DNA of 64,000 bases from Patella vulgata (lineage: Eukaryota; Mollusca; Gastropoda; Patellidae). Location of the stretch: the NCBI RefSeq assembly GCF_932274485.2, contig NC_065881.2, positions 79,672,702 to 79,736,701 of the forward strand, given 5' to 3'. Positions 55,944 to 64,000 of this stretch are shown in pieces (position 1 is the stretch's first letter; each line of letters begins with the position of its first letter). Position numbers and translations under genes: made by a program. Under the pieces are notes generated by a model. That model was not told the DNA's origin and did not search any database. It saw only the letters and a list, made by a program, of their open reading frames with translations.

Positions 55944-56102
55944 AAGCCAGCTCAATTTTTGTCATGGTCGCCCAGATGTAAATAAGGTTAGGGCACGTGG
56001 TTGTTGGTGAGATTGTAGGTAGGGTACGCATTGGCGTTAGGGTTGGGATTAGCGCTAGCCCTGTTTACATCTCGTGACCTATGACGAAAAATTGAGCTGG
56101 CC
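55944..56102. mobile_element. Small MITE with 3-bp TTA flanks, Harbinger-like
   Basis: About 160 bp with imperfect inverted ends of about 40 bp starting AAGCCAGCTCAATTTTT and, on the right, GGCCAGCTCAATTTTTCG in reverse. TTA on both sides fits the 3-bp target duplication of PIF/Harbinger elements. The copy in the first tandem unit (from about 54513) lacks its right end because the duplication breakpoint lies within the right inverted repeat. A Harbinger locus lies 850 bp downstream, but no sequence link was established. Confidence 0.6.
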
Positions 56103-56954
56103 TTATCATTTAGCACTAACCTTCAAGCGCATTTTTTTCAATCGCAGACTAAAAGATTAGTGACAAATGCCATGCACTTTTCTTCGATTCTAGACTAAAA
56201 GGTCAACAAGAAATGCCACGCACAAGAGGAGAAAGAGGAAATTGTTTTATATAGACGCACTACATTCGTACCATCAGGCCAGGGGAAGCTTTGGGGGTAC
56301 TTGATTGTCAGTCCGGAACGTCCCGAATTGACAGCATTGCAATCAAGTGATATGGAATCCAGTCCTGTCACAGTTCTGCCAGTCCCGACAGCTGAGGTGG
56401 TGTGAGTAGAATCGTGACGTATTTTAAGTAACACATATGTTTCAGCTCTCATGATTGGTTGAGATATTTTTTATGCAGTCTGCACATGCGTTGTACTCCG
56501 AAATACTGCTTTTCACTCGCTTGACATTATTTTCGGAATTGAGAGAATTGAATTCTGGAATGTTCAATCGAGTATCCCCAATGTCTCCATTTTAGGGGAA
56601 ATATTTTTATAACTTTGTGAATAGGGTAAGTTAACTCCAAAATTTAAAGATGTGTCGCCATTTTAGGGAAATTTAAAAAACATTATATGAGACTTTCTGT
56701 AGAGGAAATCGTGTATATAACACGACGATGAAAAATCAAAAACTAGCCTAGCGTGCGCATTGATCGCAACCGATTTTTCGTCGCCAGTGACCATCAGACA
56801 CGTGTGATATGATCGCTGAAGTCGTCGTTTCGTCGGCGATCAATCTTGTAGTGTGGTTACCTCGGCGATGGGTTTTGCGACAGTCAAGAAACCCAAATCA
56901 CCAATATAACGAATCATTTTGGGTTATTTGTCTTATGTGACATAAACACACAAT
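56103..56954. other. Probable 5' side of the Harbinger locus
   Basis: 56700-56890 is rich in CGT/ACG words (TCGTCGTTTCGTCGGCGATC) and less AT-rich than its surroundings. It may be the terminal region of the Harbinger element, but no inverted partner near 59300-59600 was found. Confidence 0.35.
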
Positions 56955-57120
56955 ATGGCTTTGCAAAACGAGGCAGTTTGAACAGATGAAAAAGAGAGTT
57001 TATTGACTGATTTGTGGTCGCAGGAACCGTGCCTGCACGACACTGCGTGTCCAGGGAATTCAAAAAGAGTTGTGAAGACAAGTGCTCTGGACGAAATAGC
57101 CGATAGGTTGGAAATATCAG
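56955..57120 (+). pseudogene. Harbinger-associated MADF-type protein, first exon (broken)
   Basis: The reading frame from ATG 56955 gives MALQNEAV, a stop where related proteins have Trp, then TDEKESLLTDLWSQEPCL and KTSALDEIADRLEIS. This matches the first half of a MADF (Myb/SANT-like) DNA-binding domain as found in the accessory protein of PIF/Harbinger transposons. It ends at a plausible splice donor, CAG followed by GTAAAA at 57121. The remaining part of the MADF domain was not found between here and 58884, so a middle exon is lost or unrecognisable. The host-gene alternative (a domesticated MADF protein) is unlikely given the stop and the adjacent transposase. Confidence 0.7.
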
Positions 57121-57867
57121 GTAAAATTCGTCGATCGTTGCAGGCCAAGCCATTGTACTGACACTGGACTTTGCCGTTCCCATCCCAACCACCAAAGTGA
57201 AGATTGCTTGATCGCAGCCAATTCGACAAGATAGGCTTATCTGCAAATTATCATAGTCTAAGTTATTATAGCCTAGGCTTGCGATAATCTGCCTCTATTC
57301 AACCGAGATGGCCTAGGCCTAGATTGTATATCACCAAGGTTAGCTGTCCGGAGTATACTCCAAAAGAAGTTATAGTTTACTCTATTATGTCACTCTGATC
57401 AACATGCCGCCTAGTAGTTACAATTCTAATATTATTTCTGGGTGCCAAGTAGGCATACTATTCTCGTTAAGCCTAGCTGTCATGTATTTTTGATAAAATA
57501 GTATTTACATTTGAAGGTATATTGTGATACATTAGTCACAATAGATCTTTTCTGTACCGAAATTAAATCTTTGATATAGCTAGAATTCTAATTAATGTCC
57601 AGTTGTGGAAATACAAAGGCGCATGAAATCTCTTCGTACCTAGTATAGTATGTAAAATTGAAAAAGCCAGCAAGCAGTGGGAGTCCTAGGAGGCATGTGA
57701 CTTGATAAGCTTCAGTTTTTATTGGAATTAGATCCACGGTCTCTAACTTAGAGGGGGGGGGGTGCTAATGTGTTTTTTAATGTATTCAATTAGTGGAAGT
57801 CATTTACAATACCCTTTGAATGGCCCCGGGTAGATAATTGTCCACCCTATTTGTAAAATAAGGGAGC
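57121..57867. other. Intronic part of the Harbinger locus
   Basis: Lies between the first MADF exon and the SINE. No middle exon recognised; a G run near 57753. Confidence 0.45.
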
Positions 57868-58068
57868 CACGCTTGCTCAGTGAGTACGGCATTGGCTTGC
57901 TAACCTGAAGGTCCCTCGTTCGATCCCAGTGTTGACAGAGATTTTCATGCTAGCCTGGCAAGGAATACGATAAAAGAGTAGGCCGTAAAACCGCTGTCCG
58001 CAGTATGGAGTATGCCCGTATTCATTAACCCAGTCGGTGCAGATCAGCAGAACGTTATACTCCATTCC
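57868..58068 (+). mobile_element. S2-related SINE inside the Harbinger locus
   Basis: Head GCTTGCTCAGTGAGTACGGC and box B type TCGTTCGATCCCAG, then a shortened body (GCCTGGCAAGGAATACG) and an altered tail (AACGTTATACTCCATTCC). Confidence 0.75.
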
Positions 58069-58238
58069 AAATATTTGTAATATATTTTGAAAGAAAGTAT
58101 AGACCAAAACAGTAGATCAATATTTAATTGAATCGTTTAAATGTGATCACTCTAACCAATCATTTGTTCTTGCCATGAAACCGACCCAATTTCAGACACG
58201 AAATAAGACATCAGTGTAGATCTTTGCTGTCTTGCACA

Positions 58239-58852
58239 TTAAGAAATATTTTTGCAATTTGTAGATGCTAAACCTGTAAGTTCTGAATCACTTCTCCATA
58301 CACCAGGAATGTCATTATATTCAGTGCATTTTGACATCCATAATTCCAGACGACGTGTAATGACGGGATTGGTGTTCAATGAGATAATTTTGCAAACAAT
58401 ACACTGCAAGAATCAATGTCTGCACGTTTGGGACCCATTGCGATAGTAGTCAAAAACACACGAAATCGATTTGCCAAAATGCCAAATTTTCGACTACATA
58501 CCTTGCTCTGCTTATTCTATAGTTAAACATTTTCCCCTCTCTTGTCTGTCTACGATGAGGGAGAGGTTTCATAACATCAATTCGCAAGGGGAAGACATCA
58601 TCACCAATTATGTGAAATGCTCATTTATCCTGTGTTCAGGAAGCTCTTTGCGGCTAGGGAAATTCAAGACATTTTTATCCATAACATTCTTAAAGAGATG
58701 ACTGGAAAAAAACCACAGCATCGCCACAACGGTCACTTGCCCCAACATCAACATATATTAAACGGAAGTGCGCCTACACAGCAAGGATAGTTCCATTTAT
58801 CGGAGAATTTCGCAGCAACAAATTTCCATTCGTCTTCAGTATTTGGCGACTG
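58239..58852 (-). pseudogene. PIF/Harbinger DDE transposase, C-terminal half (broken)
   Basis: Read on the minus strand, segments follow HARBI1-like transposases in order: TEDEWKFVAAKFSDKWNYP then GAL (58852 downwards), YVDVGASDRCGDAVVF, KNVMDKNVLNFPS, IIGDDVFPLRIDVMKPLP with the conserved GDD-FPL block that holds a catalytic Asp, FNYRISRARYVVEN with the RAR-VVEN block that holds the catalytic Glu, and finally IPGVWRSDSELTGL, ending at a TAA at 58239. About 35 residues are missing between GAL and YVDVG, and several frameshifts separate the blocks. The N-terminal half was not found. It lies antiparallel to the MADF exons, and its upstream side abuts the last exon at 58885, so the locus may be rearranged. 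Confidence 0.8.
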
Positions 58853-58884
58853 AAATTATTTATGCAGTCATATTTATATTTCAG

Positions 58885-59288
58885 TTATCTACTGAATCAT
58901 GTAAATCGAAATCTGATGAAGATGCTATTCAATGTGACGATTCTTTGATTGAGAATGACACACTTAATTCTAGCAGCCAGAGTGATTTTGAAGACCCTAA
59001 GCGATCAACAAGGCGACCCACTTCACAGAAAGTACCTACTAAGATTGCAAAACTTAAACGAGAAGAACAGGAGTTTGGTTTGAAATGCTTTAGGGTTTAG
59101 CCAAATCTTTATCTGAACCAATTAATGAGCAGAGGGAGGAGGATGAAATGACTGCATTCTGCAATTATATTTCACAGAACGACCGAAAATTTGATGAAAG
59201 GACGCAAAATCTTGTGAAGCACAATATACAGAATAGTATATTTAAGACTCAAATGGATACAGTGTATTGTAATAGGCTAAAAGTTTGA
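58885..59288 (+). pseudogene. Harbinger-associated MADF-type protein, last exon (broken)
   Basis: A pyrimidine-rich tract ending TATTTCAG at 58884 precedes a coding stretch that begins LSTESCKSKSDEDAIQ, passes through an acidic Ser/Asp-rich linker and a basic segment (RSTRRPTSQKVPTKIAKLKR), and stops at 59098-59100. A second frame resumes at once (KSLSEPINEQREEDEMTAF) and ends NRLKV at 59288, so one single-base loss near 59097 separates them. An acidic/basic linker followed by a helical tail is the normal C-terminal layout of these MADF proteins. The exon phases of 57120 and 58885 do not agree, consistent with a missing middle exon. Confidence 0.65.
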
Positions 59289-59619
59289 TGAACCTTTACA
59301 TTTCAAATAACTGACACTCAAAATAAACGATTTTCAGTTAAATTCCACGTGCCACACTCTTGTTATTAAATGTACTTGACTTGTATTTTAATGAGACAAA
59401 CAACCAATATTAGATAAAGGGGAATCTGGAGATCGAATTTACAAATAACAAATCCGTTATCGAGATTAACCGAACGTTAATAATTCTAAAAACAATTCTT
59501 TTCACGCTATGATATGTAGTGATTGCAGAGTATCCAAAAACATTTAAAGTTCACGACTTATTACAAATTGCTTAAAAGACTGTAAATAAAACAAGGGTTT
59601 ACATACTAATTGACTGTAC

Positions 59620-59795
59620 TAACCGAGATAATGAAGTCGCGCATGCGTCATACAATTCCGCCTACTCTCCATTGAATTCATGCGTTAGACAATGTGTTCG
59701 TGGGATCTCGATTTTCGTCCTACCCTAACGACTATACGTTGTTCCCTGTAAAACCCTGACTGACCAGCGTATTACTCACTGCACCATAGTAGCCC
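59620..59795 (-). mobile_element. S2-related SINE, diverged
   Basis: AACCGAGATAATGAAGTCGC, then CGTGGGATCTCGATTTTCG and CCCTAACGACTATACG, ending in the head region ACTCACTGCACCATAGTAGC. The tail is lost. Confidence 0.65.
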
Positions 59796-61392
59796 AACAA
59801 TCAACGCTTATTTCCGCGATGTGTACCTCTTCTGGAACTTGCGAATATATGTTAAGGATCTTTCTTCTTCCTTTTTCTTGATTTGTTGGTGTAGGTTTGG
59901 TGGGGATCAGGGTTTCGCCGATAGCCAGAAGGATTAGTGTGTTGGAAATTGTGTCACAACTGACGGCAAGAGCAGTAGTACAGCCCGGCTTGATTTGTTA
60001 AACATTTCAGGCCGCAAACCCCCATCAATATTTCTATTAGATAGTTCTGACATATCTGGAACATTGTAAAAATGAAAACGATTAGAACCCCAAAACAAGA
60101 TATCATTATTGAAATATATGGCTAGACTTGCACTGTTGAGTTGGAATAAGTTATTGACAGACTCATTTATTGTATTATGATTGTATTTCACTGCTAATGT
60201 TATGTGTATGCTTAAGGTAAAATATTGTGGTCTATTAATAGACCTGGCCTTGAACTTGCATCTTACAATGACCCTGAGTCATTGTCTAATTGTCTATTCG
60301 GTTTTCTGATATTGCTTATGTGCTTATTTCAATAATCTGCTAATTTATCTTATATCTATCTACCTCTTAAATTGTATTTACCAGGAAAAGTGAGTAATTA
60401 AAATGTTTAGGCCAATATTTATCATTTATTTTGAAAATAATAACGTAAAATGTGAAGTTATTTTTTTTAGTAAGAATTGTTATACGACTTTCCTTTTATT
60501 TAATTTGACAGCTGCTTATCTTCATTCTCATTAGAATGGTTACTTATATACATGTACATGTCCTTATCCTTATCCTTGTATTACTATCTTATTCTGTTTG
60601 TAAAAGATCAATGTTATATTTGTAGGTTTTACCAAGTTTTACAGATAAGAAAATGGTCAAATAATTATTGTACTTTCAACTTATTTGTGAAGTTTGCGTT
60701 TTAAAGAGAAACTACTGTAATCCAAAAGAACATTCAAATACCATAGTAGACCCCGGAATCCAACACACCTTTCATTCTGGCTTTATAAAAAATACACTTA
60801 TTTGTCTTTGAGTTTTATATATGAAGGCAAATTAGAAATGGTGTGAGCTAAAAGTCTAGATTTTGCAGGGATGAGGCGCGTGTCTTACATTGGGCTGGAT
60901 TAATTGACGGAACAGTAAATGGGGTTTTTTTGTTAGTGATTGGACAAACTAACATTTGGTTTAAAAGGTATGTATGTTATTAGATGCTATTTCCATATTG
61001 ATACCACACGTAGCATAAACATATAATGGCAGTATAAATACATCATTTGTTTTGGTAAGCATATATGTAATTGGCTGCTATTTCAATATAAATCCAACAC
61101 ATAGCATAAACATGTAATTAGATATATTATCATTTGATATTTCCATATAAATACGATACAACAAATAACCATACAATAGCAACATAAATATTTAGCAATA
61201 GAAATTGCTGTGTTATTAAAGAAAATATTAGTGCTTTTAAGATCTTAGAGATAGAATTAAATTTCGATTTGACGGTTATATCGAGCAAGGTAATCTAGAC
61301 TAAATCTGCAAATTCATTGCCTGGACTTTCACAATCTGATCGTATTTCGTTTCGTTTTTATAATTCAGATTTCGTTTTAGTAGTCTTCCGGA
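59796..61392. other. No feature apart from a degenerate repeat
   Basis: AT-rich; only the repeat at 60965-61195 stands out. The minus frame at 59934-60191 shows no family signature. Confidence 0.6.
60965..61195. repeat. Degenerate repeat of about 100 bp
   Basis: Blocks GCTATTTCCATATTGATACC and ACGTAGCATAAACATATAAT recur as GCTATTTCAATATAAATCC and ACATAGCATAAACATGTAAT, with a weaker third copy. Confidence 0.55.
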
Positions 61393-62051
61393 CAGGGGCG
61401 GATTGGGGCCGGGAACCGGTCCGGGCTCCCGTGTCGGAGAGGCCCCTTTTACTGGCCGCGGAGCCCGGACGGGGAGGGGGGGGTCCGGGTGTTCTCCCGT
61501 GGGAACATTTTGAAAAATGAACCCCAAATTTGCGATTTGGTGGCATATCTGATTATAATCTCTGTCAAATTCAGCCAGCAGACCAGCTATCACCAAATTT
61601 TGCTGAGGTCTTAAAATTGAATTTTTTTGGGATATACGAACTATTGGCAGACGTTTCTGGCGTATCCCCACAAACAGGGTGCAGGTGACTTAATAATTAG
61701 TAAATTTGCGGGCGACAGTGTCGGGTGAATCCGATGAAATTTTCGGATGAAATTCGGAATCCCCATTGCAAGATTCCGAATTCCGGCCCACACCCAGCCC
61801 AGAAAGTCTATTATACCAGCCCATTCCAGACTCCATTGATGGCGTGGCGGCCCGTGAAAGTCACCGGCCACATACAACATGATCATCATCGCTCCATGGC
61901 TGATCCAATACCCCCGCCCCCCCCCCCCCCCCCCCCACATATAATGTTAAGCAGAAAAAAGGTTTTTTAGACGAATTGGACAACATTAATTTTTTCATTT
62001 TTTGTCCGACCGGCCTTTCGGGCCATCGCCCGATGGCCCAATCCGCCCCTG
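61393..62051. mobile_element. hAT-like non-autonomous element, about 660 bp
   Basis: Left end CAGGGGCGGATTGGGGCC; right end reads CAGGGGCGGATTGGGCCA in reverse. The termini are the same type as at 3125-3435. No matching 8-bp flank is seen (CTTCCGGA against TCAGTGAG), so one end may be rearranged. The interior has a GC-rich left part, a 19-base C run near 61918 and no credible gene. Confidence 0.65.
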
Positions 62052-62481
62052 TCAGTGAGCAGAAATTCGGCCGTGTATCTGTTATCACTGTCACTTCAGT
62101 TAATCTTCCATTCCCTTTCTTCAAGTCTTGGTTACGCATCTACCGTAGCGATGATCTTTGTGTTAAAATTATACTTTGAGTGTGTTTAACCCATCAATAT
62201 TGTCTTTTAAGTTGCGTTTAAGACAAAAACATAAATGGGCTTAAGCGTAGATCAATGGGTTGCATTTAACACTGTTAAACTGGTACCGTTTATTTACGAA
62301 ATTCTAGGTCTCTTATTAATTAAACTTTTTGCCATTAGATTATACGTTAGCATTGCTCTTAAGCAACGTGTATTATGTATAGACAATGTTTAGAAATTAA
62401 ACAGTATTCATTAATAGCCCGTGCAGGTTAATTAAAATCAATGAAGTAGTTTGTGAGAATTATGTCCCTTTTCAATTATTG

Positions 62482-62755
62482 AAATGAAATGAAATGAAAT
62501 GGGGTTTAACGTCCTTCTGTTCTGCTCCTATACTGGTCTAATGAAGACGGGCATACGCCATGCAGTGTGCTATGAGGAAAATTTTGCCCGGGCAGCGGCA
62601 CTATCGCCTACTCTTATATCGAATTCCAACTGCCAAGAGATCCTTTACGTGCATTCCAATGTATACACGGGACCTCGGTTTTTCGTCTCATCCGAAGGAC
62701 TAGACAGCTGTCCTTGTCAGGCCCTCCGTTCTGCACCACTGACAAGGGGCTGTTG
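62482..62755 (-). mobile_element. S2 SINE, head missing, 8-bp TSD
   Basis: (ATGAA)n and GGGGTTTAACGTCCTTCTG through the whole body to CACCACTGACAAGGGG. AATTATTG flanks both sides (62474-62481 and 62756-62763). Confidence 0.9.
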
Positions 62756-62763
62756 AATTATTG

Positions 62764-63967
62764 TACCGTTCACTTTGAATACAGAAGGCCAAATGGAACA
62801 ATATTATAATTTTGTTTCTACATTCTAGTTTGAACATTTTATATACGACGGTAATATTTTAAGGTACTGTTTGTTGTTTCAACATTCTCATTATTCAATA
62901 TTTGGAACCCCTGTAACACCCACGGGCAATCAGACTGGCATTCAAACTGCGACCTGAAACGCAAAGCGCTGTGAAGTCTCTGAAACCGATTTGAAGACGT
63001 AGTTTGAACATTTTCTCTACCCCCACCTCCCCTAAAAAATCCTTATTTCATATTGTATGCTAATAATAACTTTTGCCCATGGTGCAATCTGTTTTATGAT
63101 CAGATTGCACCATGGGCCTTTCGTCAGACGTGGAGAGCAGGCGTGGGAAAACCGGTCGCCACGACCCATGCATCTGTTCTTATTACATATCATAGTAGCC
63201 TTGTGATCGTCTAGAATTTGTCTCTAGCTGTCTTTGCTTCTGCTTCACGTTGTGTATTTACTTCTTAGTGTTTTCGTAAGACGTTTGTCTTACCAGGAAT
63301 AACAATGCAACAGTTCGTTTTTAGATTTTATATACCATTGATTACATATGGTACAATGCGTAGTAGAATAAAGACATTCTCTCTAAGTCGCTCTCATGCG
63401 GCGAGTCTGCTGATGGAAATTCCTACATCTCCCTACAAGAACCACATGGCTGTCTACCGTAGAACGCGCATTCTATTAATTATATATTCTCAGATTAACA
63501 TCCATTAATTATTCAATTGGCTAATTATGATGTAATTAATCATGTGATTGGTCAAACGAAACCAAATGACGCAATAGGTAAATTTCCAGTCACATTTTTT
63601 GACACAATTCACCTTGAACTTAGACCCCCTTTCCTGTTATTCTCACGCTATTTCATAAACAATTAATTTGCTTTTTAAATAAACTAATATACCGACAATA
63701 GAGAATAATTTGTAAAGATACAAATATTGTTTTAACCATCCTATATCTCTATTCCTTGTCTATAAATTTAAAAACAATGTCGCAACAACGATATTACTGC
63801 ACTTGCTCGAAACTACCTCACCCATAAACCGTAAAACCACAAAAACTTGCAGTAATTGTGGAACGACGTGGTTTATTTCAGTTCTGCGAATGATGTCAAA
63901 TTAGTGAATTCCTTCTCTATCAAAACAACACCTTTTATATATATGTTCGCCAGTCAATGCCTCGAAG
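62764..63967. other. No feature apart from a hairpin
   Basis: Contains the perfect hairpin at 63075-63117; the frame at 63305-63508 is not convincing. Confidence 0.6.
63075..63117. repeat. Perfect 17-bp hairpin with 9-base loop
   Basis: GCCCATGGTGCAATCTG and its exact reverse complement CAGATTGCACCATGGGC are separated by TTTTATGAT. GC-rich arms in AT-rich surroundings; no U-run or coding neighbour gives it a role. Confidence 0.9.
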
Positions 63968-64000
63968 CAGTGGCGTGTGCAGATCTGGTGATGCCCTTCA
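63968..64000 (+). mobile_element. Possible hAT-like left end, cut by window edge
   Basis: CAGTGGCGTGTGCAG resembles hAT terminal repeats of the CAGTGGCG type. The window ends before any partner could be seen. Confidence 0.25.

Larger units (their letters stand above)
54642..56077. repeat. Tandem duplication, copy 2
   Basis: Copy 2 follows copy 1 directly. Past its end the ancestral right flank resumes (TCGTGACCTATGACG). TCGTGA is present at the start of copy 1, at the junction and at the end of copy 2, which is the footprint of a microhomology-associated duplication. The sparse differences place it well after the SINE insertions it contains. Confidence 0.95.

Noticed and set aside
58768-59100. 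The whole 110-codon frame as one protein starting at 58768
   Set aside because: Residues before about 40 are antisense to the Harbinger transposase fragment and precede a clear splice acceptor at 58884; only the part after it is coding-like.
61300-61671. Pro-rich 123-codon minus-strand frame
   Set aside because: It is produced by the GC-rich left end of a hAT-like element; low-complexity Pro/Gly with no domain.

Overview
This window looks like transposon-dense intergenic (or deep intronic) DNA from an animal, most likely a gastropod or bivalve mollusc. It is AT-rich with scattered homopolymer G/C tracts. I could recognise no intact host gene, rRNA, tRNA gene, operon or CRISPR array. The mollusc guess rests on two abundant tRNA-derived SINE families with a shared 3' tail (reminiscent of the molluscan RUDI/V-SINE group) and on a pearl/BIV160-like element with a tandem-repeat core. 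Neither name was checked against a database.

Layout. 1-5.4 kb: AT-rich DNA with two short hAT-like non-autonomous elements (3125-3435 and 3768-4022). 5.43-6.96 kb: an apparently complete Tc1-like transposon with perfect 32-bp inverted repeats, TA target duplication and an uninterrupted 339-residue DD34E transposase, the only coding gene I call with high confidence. 7-14 kb: short SINE pieces, a hairpin element and a 60-bp satellite. 14.1-16.6 kb: two minisatellites of one repeat type in opposite orientation, bracketing a decayed MULE transposase C-terminus. 17-37 kb: SINEs of both families, two families of inverted-repeat MITE-like elements (here called A and B), minisatellites and one solo LTR fossil. 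38.8-40.6 kb: a 1.8-kb element with long inverted ends carrying two SINEs. 41-50 kb: MITE B, minisatellites, a pearl-like element.

50.3-56.1 kb is the most layered locus. A decayed Tc1-like element was hit by a very short SINE at its start codon and by a 1.87-kb foldback element with arms of about 0.7 kb. The foldback loop holds an open 152-codon frame with a cysteine-rich C-terminus, probably a captured gene fragment. The 3' end of the Tc1 copy, two SINEs and most of a small MITE were then duplicated in tandem as a 1,431-bp unit with a TCGTGA microhomology at the breakpoints. 56.9-59.3 kb: a decayed PIF/Harbinger locus with both expected genes, a MADF-type protein on the + strand and a DDE transposase on the - strand. 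59.3-64 kb: SINEs, a hAT-like element and a perfect 17-bp hairpin.

The sequences form no pathway. Their relationships are insertion order, shared replication tails (SINEs and a putative LINE partner) and likely mobilisation of MITEs by relatives of the transposases seen here.
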